A stretch of DNA of 64,000 bases from positions 36,501 through 100,500 of the forward strand of contig CAINUN010000050.1 of NCBI GenBank assembly GCA_903853805.1, in the 5' to 3' direction. Under the pieces are notes generated by a model, which searched no databases, was not told the origin of the DNA, and saw only the letters and a program-made list of their open reading frames with translations. Position numbers and translations under genes: made by a program. This stretch comes from an uncultured Bacteroidota bacterium (GTDB lineage: Bacteria; Bacteroidota; Bacteroidia; Chitinophagales; Chitinophagaceae). Of this stretch, positions 37,564-46,199 are shown piece by piece. Positions within the stretch are counted from its first letter, which is position 1, and the number at the start of each line of letters is the position of its first letter.

Positions 37564-38724
37564 CTATTTTGTGTTTACACGTTCTTGTGGAAATGATTTT
37601 TCAAAACTTTCAACAATTACTTTTTCATTTTTTTCAAGGGCTTCTTTTATTTTCAAAACCAAATAACCAGTATTCCAAACATAAGAAACATCAGCTGCAT
37701 TGTCATCAAGCATATGCATTTCATAGCTTTTCTTAACGGCTATTTCATGCCCATGATCTCGATGTAATAGATTATGCTTTCTGACTTTTTCAACGGTGTC
37801 GATTCGTAAATACTGAAAGTCTTTGAGTTCAATTAAAGTATTTCCCTTGTGTGCATTTAGTGTTTCGCGAACACCTTCAAAGGTGTGTCCTTTTGCTGAA
37901 AAATTAATCGTGGCAATAGTGCCATCTCCAAAAATCATACTAACGCTAATGTCGCAATCCGATTTTTCAGCTCTTGAGGGAATGATCTTAATAGGATATT
38001 TTTCTTCGGGAGTCATTCTATAAATAAGGTCAGTCCAGTGACACAAATTTCCCAATATTCTTCCTCCTTCATCGGAAGCAAAATACCAATGTTCTTTTTC
38101 GATTTCATGGCCAGCTACAAACCAGTTCAACATAGCAGCCCCTGTTTCATTATTCAATGCGCCAATAATAATTTTTCCAAGTTTGCTTTCTGGACGATTG
38201 AAGCCTAATCGCACTTTCCCCTTTGAGCTTTGCATAGCGTTACAAAGATTTACCAGCTGTTCAATATTGACTGCGTTTGGCTTTTCAATATGGACACTTT
38301 TGCCTTCTTCTAATGCACGAATGGCATATGGGGCATGTGATGCATGATTTGATGCGACATAAATTAGATCAATAGTTTTATCCGTAAATACTTCTTCAGC
38401 ATTTGTAGTGAAATATGCTGCGTTGTATTTTTCAAATAATGATGCAGCACGATGAACATTTACGTCCATTGCTGCTTTGATTACATTGCCATAATTTTTT
38501 TTGAGATAAAATGCAATGTTGGAAAAGCTGAAATTACCACAACCAATGATGCCAACATGTTGTTTGGGTATGGTTGTTACATGATTAGCAGGAAGCACTG
38601 CATATTCCTTCTTCATATGATACTGCCCCATTATTTTCACAATTGTTCTACCAACGCCATAGAGCTTTAAGTAGCGAATTGTTTTCTTTAGTTTGAAAGA
38701 AAAGTTTTGAACAGTATAATCCAT
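37564..38724 (-). CDS. Gfo/Idh/MocA family oxidoreductase
   Basis: The 386-residue NAD(P)-dependent sugar oxidoreductase shows the Rossmann motif VGIIGCGNFSFSNIAFYL about 50 residues in, the EKP motif KSVHIEKPNAV and GGRILGNLCHWTDLIYRM. It resembles the C-terminal half of the next gene's product and probably acts in the same sugar pathway. ATG at 38724 is preferred to the track's TTG at 38748. First gene of the minus-strand polysaccharide operon, divergent from the Wzi gene. Confidence 0.88.
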   Translation of the reverse strand: MDYTVQNFSFKLKKTIRYLKLYGVGRTIVKIMGQYHMKKEYAVLPANHVTTIPKQHVGIIGCGNFSFSNIAFYLKKNYGNVIKAAMDVNVHRAASLFEKYNAAYFTTNAEEVFTDKTIDLIYVASNHASHAPYAIRALEEGKSVHIEKPNAVNIEQLVNLCNAMQSSKGKVRLGFNRPESKLGKIIIGALNNETGAAMLNWFVAGHEIEKEHWYFASDEGGRILGNLCHWTDLIYRMTPEEKYPIKIIPSRAEKSDCDISVSMIFGDGTIATINFSAKGHTFEGVRETLNAHKGNTLIELKDFQYLRIDTVEKVRKHNLLHRDHGHEIAVKKSYEMHMLDDNAADVSYVWNTGYLVLKIKEALEKNEKVIVESFEKSFPQERVNTK

Positions 38725-38844
38725 TTCGTTTTTAGGAAAGAATGGCAATTCTAAAAAGAAATGCCCAACAGATTCTAATTTGTAATTTTAGAAGCAAAAA
38801 TAGTCGAGTTTAACTTTATTAGCTTGCTTGTATAAATAGATTTA

Positions 38845-40569
38845 ATGAAAAACATTGCCGCGTTCCTCTTTCTTTTGTGTTTGACAATTCACATCAAAGG
38901 ATTTTCTCAAAACACTTACCTGTCTTTACATTCCGAAGCTTATGACTTGTTGGATAGATTGGAAGCCAAAACTGGTGTTATTAGCGCTCAAGTCTTTTCT
39001 GGGTTGAAGCCAATTTCAAGAAAAGATGCAGTGAATTTTTGGGAGGCAATAATAACCCAAATTGATTCTACTCATCTTACAGAAGCAGACCAATACAACA
39101 TTGAACAAGAAATTTCCTACAGTGGCGAATGGACAAAAAATGAAGCTGGTGCATTAATATCTATTAAACCTTTTTGGAAAATATTTTACAAGAAACAAGC
39201 TGATATGTTTCATCTAAAAACCGATGACTTTTTTTTGGTAGTTAACCCTGTTTTTTCTGCACAAGGTCTTTACGAAAAGGCAACTGGATTTCAAGGCAAA
39301 AGGTTGATGAGTGGTAGGGGGTTAGAAGCAAGAGGCTGGATTTCAAAACGTATTGGTTTCTACACCTTGTTCTCCGACAACCAAGAGCAACCAACAAGTT
39401 TTGCAAAACGCTGGATTGACAAAAACCAAGCAGTACCAGGTGCAGATTATTACAAAGACGACAACCCCAGTTTTTATGACTACATGACAGCACGTGGATA
39501 TATAGATGTTTCAGCTTTGAAAGACAAAATGCACTTTAGTTTTGGTTACGATAAACATTTTATAGGTGATGGTGACCGTAGTTTATTAATAAGTGATTTT
39601 TCGGCTCCCGCAACTTTTTTCCGTATCAACACAAAGGTTTGGAAATTCGATTATCAAAACCTTTTTCTTGAATTGGTTGCAGATTTTAAACGTGGTACGG
39701 CTGCTAATGGTGGCGATATTTTATACCCTCATAAATATGCTGCAATTCATAGCTTGAGTATGAATGTAAATCGCTGGCTGAACGTAGGGCTTTTCGAATC
39801 CGTGATTTTCGGCAACCGAAATCGTTTTGAATACAGCTATCTGAATCCAATTATTTTTTATCGGGCTATTCAGCGTCAACTAGGGGACCCCGATAATGCC
39901 AACATTGGTTTGAGTTTTAAAGCCCTTCCAAGAAAAAATGTTCAGCTTTACGGACAGTTTTTGTTAGATGATTTTCATGCAAAAGAGATGATTGCTGGCA
40001 ATGGTTATTGGGCCAATAAATGGGGTTTGCAATTGGGCGTCAAATACTTTGATGCGTTTCGTATTCCTAACCTAGATCTTCAAGGAGAACTGAACATTGT
40101 GCGCCCATATACTTACTCGCATTACGATAGTGCTTCTAATTACACTCATTACAACCAACCTTTGGCACATCCTCTTGGAAGTAATTTTGTAGAAGCCGTT
40201 GCCAAGATTCGTTATTGCATTGATAAGGATATTTATATCAACGTAAAAACCATTTGGTATGCAAAAGGAGTGGATACAGGGAGCGTCAATTATGGTGGTG
40301 ATGTATTTAAGAATTATTACACGGCAACTTCCACAACGGGCAATCCGGCAGACTGGCTTTATCATCATAGCCTTCTGAGTGGCGTGAAAGTGAATGGACT
40401 TTACACAGACCTTTGCATCAGTTACATGTATAAGCCAAATGTGTTTCTTGATTTTGGTGGCACTTATCGTGCTTTTCAATACAAAGAGCTTGGACTTGCG
40501 TCCGAAACTTCTACTTATTTTTATGGAGGGCTTCGTGTGAATATTGGAAGAAGGCAGTATGATTTATAG
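38845..40569 (+). CDS. Capsule assembly Wzi-family outer membrane protein
   Basis: The 574-residue protein has a signal peptide (to KGFSQ) and a long run of alternating beta-strand segments with aromatic ends (FGYDKHFIGDGDRSLLISDFSAPATFFRINTKVWKFDYQNLF), typical of the Wzi barrel family in Bacteroidetes. Wzi proteins help attach capsule to the cell surface. It lies divergent from the polysaccharide modification operon, which supports the role. It ends at a strong terminator shared with secA. Confidence 0.82.
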   Translation: MKNIAAFLFLLCLTIHIKGFSQNTYLSLHSEAYDLLDRLEAKTGVISAQVFSGLKPISRKDAVNFWEAIITQIDSTHLTEADQYNIEQEISYSGEWTKNEAGALISIKPFWKIFYKKQADMFHLKTDDFFLVVNPVFSAQGLYEKATGFQGKRLMSGRGLEARGWISKRIGFYTLFSDNQEQPTSFAKRWIDKNQAVPGADYYKDDNPSFYDYMTARGYIDVSALKDKMHFSFGYDKHFIGDGDRSLLISDFSAPATFFRINTKVWKFDYQNLFLELVADFKRGTAANGGDILYPHKYAAIHSLSMNVNRWLNVGLFESVIFGNRNRFEYSYLNPIIFYRAIQRQLGDPDNANIGLSFKALPRKNVQLYGQFLLDDFHAKEMIAGNGYWANKWGLQLGVKYFDAFRIPNLDLQGELNIVRPYTYSHYDSASNYTHYNQPLAHPLGSNFVEAVAKIRYCIDKDIYINVKTIWYAKGVDTGSVNYGGDVFKNYYTATSTTGNPADWLYHHSLLSGVKVNGLYTDLCISYMYKPNVFLDFGGTYRAFQYKELGLASETSTYFYGGLRVNIGRRQYDL

Positions 40570-40596
40570 CACAGAGAACGTATTAATTTATCACCA

Positions 40597-40630
40597 TAAA
40601 AAAAGAGGCTGCCATTGCAACCTCTTTTTC
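40597..40630. terminator. Bidirectional terminator between wzi-like gene and secA
   Basis: Stem AAAAAGAGG / CCTCTTTTT with an inner TGC-CATT-GCA pairing. A/T tracts flank both sides, suited to the convergent genes. Confidence 0.85.
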
Positions 40631-40652
40631 GTTTTATTTAATCATTCGTCCT

Positions 40653-43600
40653 TTAAAGGTCTTTGCCGTGGCATTGTTTAAATTTCTTACCGCTTCCACA
40701 AGGGCAAGGATCGTTACGGCCAATTTTTGGACCTGCTTGCACGGGTGTTTTTCTTATTGGCTGTTGTTCTTCTTCTTTATAATATTCTTCCTGTTCTTCA
40801 CGGTTGCTATGAAGCTGGCTCATGTCGGTATGTTGCGGCACTTCTCTAGCAGCTTGTGGTGGTGCTTCTTGCACCGGAATGCCTGCACGCAAAAGGAAGG
40901 ACACAATATTGCGGTTGGTTTCTAAAAGCATTTGCTTGAAGAGGTTAAATGCTTCGAACTTGTAAATCAACAATGGGTCTTTTTGTTCGTAAGAAGCCAT
41001 TTGCACCGAGTTGCGCAAATCGTCCATTGCACGCAGATGGTCTTTCCATGCCTCGTCAATCAAAGAAAGCGTAATGCCTTTTTCCAAACCCTGAAGCACT
41101 GGCTGCGCACCGTTTTCAACCGATTCTTTCAAAGGCGCATAAATTTGAACACCGCGAATGCCATCAGTAAAAGGAATGACTACGTTTTCAATGCGGTCGC
41201 CGTTTTGCTCTAAAATACCTGAAAGGGTAGGCAACATTTGTTCGCGTGCAACAGTCCATTTACGGTTATAAAATTCTTTGGCTTGATGGTATAAAGTATC
41301 GCCAACATTTGCCAATTCGCTGGAGTCAAAAGTTTCTTTAGAAATTTCAGGTTCAATGGCAAGATGCTTCATCACTTCAATGCGGAAAGCATCATAATCA
41401 CGATTACTTTCCCACTGATTAGCAAGGTCGCCACACACATCATACAACGCATTGTCGAGGTCGATTGCTAAACGTTCGCCAAACAAAGCGTGATTCCTAC
41501 GCTTGTAAATAACATCGCGCTGTGAGTTCATCACATCATCATACTCCAACAAACGTTTACGAATTCCGAAGTTGTTTTCTTCTACTTTTTTCTGAGCACG
41601 TTCAATGGAATTGGTAATCATGCTGTGTTGCAACACTTCACCTTCTTTGTGTCCCATTTTATCCATGAGTCCGGCAATTCTTTCAGAGCCGAATAGACGC
41701 ATTAAATCATCTTCCAACGAAACAAAAAACTGAGAAGAACCTGGATCTCCTTGACGACCCGCACGACCACGCAACTGACGGTCAACACGACGACTTTCAT
41801 GGCGTTCTGTACCAATAATAGCCAAACCACCTGCGTCTTTCACACTAGGTCCGAGCTTGATATCTGTACCACGACCTGCCATATTGGTGGCAATAGTTAC
41901 TGCACCTGCAAAACCTGCTTCTTGCACCACTTGTGCTTCACGTGCATGTTGTTTCGCATTAAGTACGTTGTGTTGAATTTTCTTTTGTTGCAACATACGA
42001 CTGAGCAACTCTGAAACCTCAACGGAAGTAGTACCCACCAAAACAGGACGACCTGCTTGACTCAACTTTTCAATCTCATCAATAACGGCTTTATATTTCT
42101 CTCTCTTGGTTTTAAATACAAGGTCTTGTTGGTCTTTTCTAATCACATTTACGTTCGTAGGAATGGTTACCACATCGAGTTTATAAATTGACCAGAATTC
42201 ACCCGCTTCTGTTTCAGCAGTACCCGTCATGCCCGCAAGCTTGTGGTACATTCTGAAGAAGTTTTGCAAAGTAATTGTTGCAAAAGTTTGAGTAGCTGCC
42301 TCTACGGTTACATCTTCTTTAGCTTCAATTGCTTGATGCAAACCATCGCTATAACGGCGACCTTCCATGATACGACCAGTCTGCTCATCTACGATTTTCA
42401 CCTTGCCTTCAATCACTACATACTCAATGTCTTTTTCAAAAAGTGTGTAGGCTTTCAATAATTGATTTACAGAATGAATACGGTCAGCTTTGATGGCATA
42501 TTCCTGCAACAAGGCATCTTTTTTCTGTGTTTTTTCTTCAGGACTAACCGCCAAGTTTTCAATAGCAGTAAGTTCTGTAGCAATGTCTGGAAGAATGAAG
42601 AAATTAGGGTCTTCGCCAGCTCCGGTAATTAAGGCAATGCCTTTATCTGCAAGGTCAACGCTGTTGTGTCTTTCATCAATAGTGAAATACAATTCACTGT
42701 TGACTTTAGGCATATTGCGTTGTTGCTCGCTGAGGAAGTGGTTTTCTGCTTTCTGAAGAATTTGCTTATTGCCTTCTTCACTCAAATATTTGATTAAAGC
42801 AGTGGATTTTGGATAAGCTCTATAAGAACGATATAAATAAAGTCCGCCAGTGTCTTTATCCGTTTTCCCTTCAGCAATTAATCTCTTCGCTTCGGTCAAA
42901 CTGGCATTAGCGACTTTTTTCTGAACATCAAGAAGCTTTTCAATCCTTGGTTTTAAAACATGGAATTGTTGCTCATCGCCACGTGGCACTGGTCCTGAAA
43001 TAATCAAAGGCGTTCTCGCATCATCAATCAATACACTATCCACCTCATCCACCATGGCATAATGATGTTTGCGTTGTACCATTTCTTCAGGATGTTGCAC
43101 CATATTATCCCGCAGATAATCAAAGCCAAATTCATTGTTGGTTCCATAGGTAATGTCGGCTAAATAAGCCTTACGACGCATGGGGGAATTGGGTTGGTGT
43201 TTGTCAATACAATCAACAGTCAATCCAAGGAATTCAAATAAAGGTCCGTTCCATTCTTGGTCACGACGAGCGAGGTAATCATTTACCGTAACTATATGAA
43301 CACCTTGACCAGCAAGTGCATTGAGGTAAGATGGCAAAGTTGAAACCAAGGTTTTACCCTCACCTGTTGCCATCTCAGAAATCTTACCTTCATGAAGCAC
43401 AATACCACCAATCAACTGAACATCATAATGTAGCATGTTCCAAGTGACTGTATTGCCGGCGGCTATCCAACTATTTCTGTGATAAGCTTTATCCCCTTCA
43501 ATACGAACATTATCTCTTTCCAAAGAAAGGTCACGATCGTGTTGTGTGGCAGCAACTTCCAACTCTTCATTTTCTTTAAAACGACGAGCTGTTTCTTTAA

Positions 43601-43946
43601 CCACTGCAAAAGCTTCCGGTAAAATAATTTTTAGAACCTCTTCAATCTGCTCATCTTTTTTCTTAATGAGTTTATCCACTTCATCGTAAATAGCTTCTCT
43701 TGAATGAAGGTCTTCGCCCGCAAAATCATCTGCTTCTTTCTTTTTCGCTTCGATTTCGGCATCAACAGCACTTAAGTGATTTTTGATTCGCTCCTTGAAT
43801 TCTTGCGTTTTGTTTCTCAACTCATCATGTGAAAGCGTTTTGTAGTTGTTGAAATGGGTATTGATTTCGGCAACGAGGGGTTGAATGCGTTTAACATCTT
43901 TATCGGACTTACTGCCGCCGAACAATTTGGAAATAAAGCCTATCAT
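40653..43946 (-). CDS. secA: Preprotein translocase ATPase SecA
   Basis: The 1097-residue motor drives proteins through SecYEG. It has Walker [10 protein letters not shown], Walker [21 protein letters not shown], helicase motif [12 protein letters not shown] and the [21 protein letters not shown] block. The C-terminus ends with the zinc-binding SEC-C motif [17 protein letters not shown], contacting SecB or ribosomes. It is longer than E. coli SecA because of inserts usual in Bacteroidetes. ATG at 43946 ([11 protein letters not shown]) replaces the track's GTG at 43976. Confidence 0.97.
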   Translation of the reverse strand: MIGFISKLFGGSKSDKDVKRIQPLVAEINTHFNNYKTLSHDELRNKTQEFKERIKNHLSAVDAEIEAKKKEADDFAGEDLHSREAIYDEVDKLIKKKDEQIEEVLKIILPEAFAVVKETARRFKENEELEVAATQHDRDLSLERDNVRIEGDKAYHRNSWIAAGNTVTWNMLHYDVQLIGGIVLHEGKISEMATGEGKTLVSTLPSYLNALAGQGVHIVTVNDYLARRDQEWNGPLFEFLGLTVDCIDKHQPNSPMRRKAYLADITYGTNNEFGFDYLRDNMVQHPEEMVQRKHHYAMVDEVDSVLIDDARTPLIISGPVPRGDEQQFHVLKPRIEKLLDVQKKVANASLTEAKRLIAEGKTDKDTGGLYLYRSYRAYPKSTALIKYLSEEGNKQILQKAENHFLSEQQRNMPKVNSELYFTIDERHNSVDLADKGIALITGAGEDPNFFILPDIATELTAIENLAVSPEEKTQKKDALLQEYAIKADRIHSVNQLLKAYTLFEKDIEYVVIEGKVKIVDEQTGRIMEGRRYSDGLHQAIEAKEDVTVEAATQTFATITLQNFFRMYHKLAGMTGTAETEAGEFWSIYKLDVVTIPTNVNVIRKDQQDLVFKTKREKYKAVIDEIEKLSQAGRPVLVGTTSVEVSELLSRMLQQKKIQHNVLNAKQHAREAQVVQEAGFAGAVTIATNMAGRGTDIKLGPSVKDAGGLAIIGTERHESRRVDRQLRGRAGRQGDPGSSQFFVSLEDDLMRLFGSERIAGLMDKMGHKEGEVLQHSMITNSIERAQKKVEENNFGIRKRLLEYDDVMNSQRDVIYKRRNHALFGERLAIDLDNALYDVCGDLANQWESNRDYDAFRIEVMKHLAIEPEISKETFDSSELANVGDTLYHQAKEFYNRKWTVAREQMLPTLSGILEQNGDRIENVVIPFTDGIRGVQIYAPLKESVENGAQPVLQGLEKGITLSLIDEAWKDHLRAMDDLRNSVQMASYEQKDPLLIYKFEAFNLFKQMLLETNRNIVSFLLRAGIPVQEAPPQAAREVPQHTDMSQLHSNREEQEEYYKEEEQQPIRKTPVQAGPKIGRNDPCPCGSGKKFKQCHGKDL

Positions 43947-43970
43947 TTTCTTTGTGTTGGTAAAAAAATT

Positions 43971-43988
43971 CACCACAAATGAGTGGTG
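43971..43988 (-). promoter_or_regulatory. Hairpin in the secA 5' leader
   Basis: Perfect 6-bp inverted repeat CACCAC-AAATGA-GTGGTG, about 25 nt upstream of the secA ATG on the transcribed strand. It has no T tract. It could be a leader structure affecting secA translation or a protein site. The rest of 43947-44198 contains no gene. Confidence 0.35.
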
Positions 43989-44198
43989 CGTAAAAACTTT
44001 TTTTGTATCAAAACTTATGCTGCATTATTATTGCTGTCAGCATGGCATTTAAAGGGTGCCAAAGCTACGTTAAATGGGCTATTCATCAAAGAAATAAACA
44101 TTGAGAAAACAGCTCGCTGAAAAAAAAATTATGGTACCACTTGCAAGCCAAAGAAATTTTTATGTACTTTGGATGCGATTTTGAAAACAAGATTAATT

Positions 44199-44738
44199 AT
44201 GAAAAGAACCTTCGTCCTCATTTCAACTGTGTTGGCAATGGTATTGTTAGCAAACAAAACGTTTGCTCAAAATGAAGAACTTGTAAGAGTATATCGTTGG
44301 TATAACCCCGACGATAAAAATTACATTACCCTTGCCGAGGGTGAATATCAAGAAGGACAAATCCTCAATTGGGGCTGGAAAGACAAGACTTTGTTGTTCT
44401 TTGCTTATCGCACTCCTGGTCCTGATCGTATTGCTGTAAATAACTGGTTTAATCCTACTACTAAGGATTATGTAACAGTTGCTGAAGACGAGTTTAGCGA
44501 TGACCAATTAATTAAAATGGGCTATCGCGATAAAAGAACTCAGTTCTATGCGCTCACACATCGTGGACCTAACACCATCGCTATCTATCGTTGGAAAATT
44601 GAAAGAAACGAAGATTGGTTGAACATGCCTGAAGAAGGAAATACCGACTTATTCTTCAAGAAAGGATATCGTCATAAAACATTCCAGTTCTATGGCATTC
44701 CTCGTAATGTAGATGCACCTATCTACAATCAACTGTAG
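44199..44738 (+). CDS. Secreted protein with three DUF5648-like repeats
   Basis: The 179-residue protein has a signal peptide (MKRTFVLISTVLAMVLLANKTFAQ) and three copies of a roughly 45-residue repeat: VYRWYNPDDKNYITLAEGEY...GWKDKTLLFFAY, NNWFNPTTKDYVTVAEDEF...GYRDKRTQFYAL and IYRWKIERNEDWLNMPEEG...GYRHKTFQFYGI. These resemble the DUF5648 repeat seen in surface and phage proteins. Function unknown. It stands alone with its own terminator. ATG at 44199 starts the signal peptide; the track's 44169 does not. Confidence 0.75.
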   Translation: MKRTFVLISTVLAMVLLANKTFAQNEELVRVYRWYNPDDKNYITLAEGEYQEGQILNWGWKDKTLLFFAYRTPGPDRIAVNNWFNPTTKDYVTVAEDEFSDDQLIKMGYRDKRTQFYALTHRGPNTIAIYRWKIERNEDWLNMPEEGNTDLFFKKGYRHKTFQFYGIPRNVDAPIYNQL

Positions 44739-44760
44739 AACTATAATATTCTCCTAATTA

Positions 44761-44788
44761 AAAAGCTGTCGAATGGCAGCTTTTTTTA
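44761..44788 (+). terminator. Rho-independent terminator
   Basis: AAAAGCTGTC-GAAT-GGCAGCTTTTTTT: an 8-bp stem extended by a wobble and one pair, tetraloop GAAT and seven or more T. Ends the DUF5648-like gene. Confidence 0.9.
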
Positions 44789-44813
44789 TGACAACATACT
44801 TTAAAATAAAGAA

Positions 44814-45194
44814 ATGAAATACTCTTATCTATTGGTCGCGTTACTATGTGCACTTCTGTTTTCTAATTGTAAAAAAGACAGTTCATCGGGCTACAATCTT
44901 GCTTTTTATACAGCCGATTCTGCATCTGCTTACCAACTTGTGTTTGATAGTACCAATAAAGGAAAGCTTCCTTACATCAAAGACGGTGCAAACGATTGCG
45001 GCGATTCGCGTGCTTTGCGCATTACGTCTTTACAGGCAGGTAGCCATGTCATTCTTGCAGTAGATAGTCTTGGAATTACGCATGCTTCGGGAACGGTGAC
45101 TTTGGCAAATAATGAAATATCTACTAGCGGCACCAAAGGAATGATAGGTTCTATAAGCATAGGCACTTGTGGCGTTATTGATTTAGAAAAATAA
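44814..45194 (+). CDS. Uncharacterised lipoprotein
   Basis: The 126-residue lipoprotein has signal peptide and lipobox LLCALLFSNC, then CKKDSSSG. The mature part is beta-rich with two further Cys (NDCGDSR and GTCGV), perhaps a disulfide. No family is recognised. It has its own terminator 22 nt after the stop and precedes array 3. Confidence 0.75.
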   Translation: MKYSYLLVALLCALLFSNCKKDSSSGYNLAFYTADSASAYQLVFDSTNKGKLPYIKDGANDCGDSRALRITSLQAGSHVILAVDSLGITHASGTVTLANNEISTSGTKGMIGSISIGTCGVIDLEK

Positions 45195-45215
45195 TCGCCT
45201 TTACCATTTTAAATA

Positions 45216-45248
45216 AAAAGCCCCGCACGCGCGAGGCTTTTATTTTTT
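45216..45248 (+). terminator. Rho-independent terminator
   Basis: AAAAGCC-C-CGC-ACGC-GCG-A-GGCTTTT followed by ATTTTTT. Ends the lipoprotein gene. Confidence 0.88.
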
Positions 45249-45273
45249 AAAGATTGTTAAGAAACAACATGCC

Positions 45274-45581
45274 TGTATGAGCGTACGCATATATCGGTAC
45301 GTTCGTGCTCATATGCCGGTACGTTCATACTCATATATCGGTACGTTCGTGCTCATATGCCGGTACGTTCATACTCATATATCGGTACGTTCGTACTCAT
45401 ATTCCGGTACGTTCATACTCATATGCCGGTACGTTCGTACTCATAGTCTGGTACGTTCGTACTCATATGCCAGTACGTTCGTACGCATAGTCCGGTACGT
45501 TCATACTCATATGCCAGTACGTTCGTTCCCATATACCGGTATGTTCGTACTCATATGCCGGTATGTTCGTACGCACGCTTG
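45274..45581. repeat. Tandem palindromic array 3 (22-bp units, 14 copies)
   Basis: Units of the type GGTACGTTCGTACTCATATGCC start at 45296, 45318, 45340, 45362, 45384, 45406, 45428, 45450, 45472, 45494, 45516, 45538 and 45560, with a degenerate unit at 45274; every step is exactly 22 bp. Units carry the dyad GTACG-TT-CGTAC (perfect in several) and a second, CATATG, about 10 bp away. Composition differs sharply from the surrounding AT-rich DNA. ORFs 45277-45669 and 45305-45490 are by-products: 22 bp cycles through three frames without stops. Confidence 0.95.
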
Positions 45582-45869
45582 CGCGCAACCATCCCAGCAT
45601 TATAAACGACTCATTATCAATGGTTTTTATGAAAATAATACTTGCAATGGATGCTTGTGCTTGGTATGAATATCACTCTTGAGATATTTTTGTCATTTCA
45701 ATAATTTTTTTGAGAAAAACCAAATTTTCAAAAATCTTTTTTTGCAAAAAAGGTGGGTGGGGGGTGTATATTTGGGGGGAAGGAAGATTTAATCTTTGCA
45801 CGAATGAGAAATGAAGCAACTTGGTTCAAGCAATGTATTTTTACTAATAAAAACAAATAGTTCAATTAT
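45582..45869. other. Gene-free stretch with candidate promoter and G-rich tract
   Basis: No gene is seen. A candidate promoter TTG-N21-TATTTTTG lies at 45661-45692. A 14-bp perfect palindrome TTTTTTGCAAAAAA lies just before the G-rich tract at 45754-45779. This stretch is the leader region of the small membrane-protein gene at 45870. Confidence 0.45.
45754..45779 (+). other. Potential G-quadruplex tract
   Basis: GTGGGTGGGGGGTGTATATTTGGGGGG holds four or more G3 runs on the plus strand within 26 nt, in an otherwise AT-rich intergenic region. It would be in the untranslated leader if transcription starts at the TATTTTTG at 45685. Confidence 0.5.
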
Positions 45870-46163
45870 ATGGAACCAGTAGTTTTTTATATGGAACTTA
45901 TAGGCGTTCTTTCAATTCCTTGTCTTTTTTCTGTTTTTCTATATAAGAAGAGAAAACTAAAAACCATTAGTTCTACCTATTATTCTTCGCTAATAATATT
46001 TGCCTTATTGCTTTTGATAGAACATCTAATCTTTTATAAAGAACCAACCGATGGATATTGTGGTTTACCACCAAAAATTGCTTTGCCTGTAATAATAATA
46101 TTTACTACACCTCTAACTTTATTTTTACAATTTATTTTCAATTGGGTGTTCAAAATATTATAG
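45870..46163 (+). CDS. Small hypothetical membrane protein
   Basis: The 97-residue protein has about three hydrophobic helices (FYMELIGVLSIPCLFSVFLY, SSLIIFALLLLIEHLIF, ALPVIIIFTTPLTLFLQFIFNWVF) joined by short basic or polar loops. No family is recognised. It is isolated between array 3 and the convergent cca gene. Hydrophobic character and codon use make it a plausible gene, but support is modest. Confidence 0.55.
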   Translation: MEPVVFYMELIGVLSIPCLFSVFLYKKRKLKTISSTYYSSLIIFALLLLIEHLIFYKEPTDGYCGLPPKIALPVIIIFTTPLTLFLQFIFNWVFKIL

Positions 46164-46199
46164 TGCATTTCTAGTTAAACGAAGTTTTCAACTTCACTC

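Noticed and set aside
45274-45581. Possible CRISPR array
   Set aside because: Units are contiguous with no unique spacers, the period is 22 bp, and no cas genes are in the window.
45277-45669. Repetitive ORFs (YVRTHMPVRSYSY...) over array 3
   Set aside because: All three forward frames are open because the unit lacks stops; this is a property of the repeat, not a gene.
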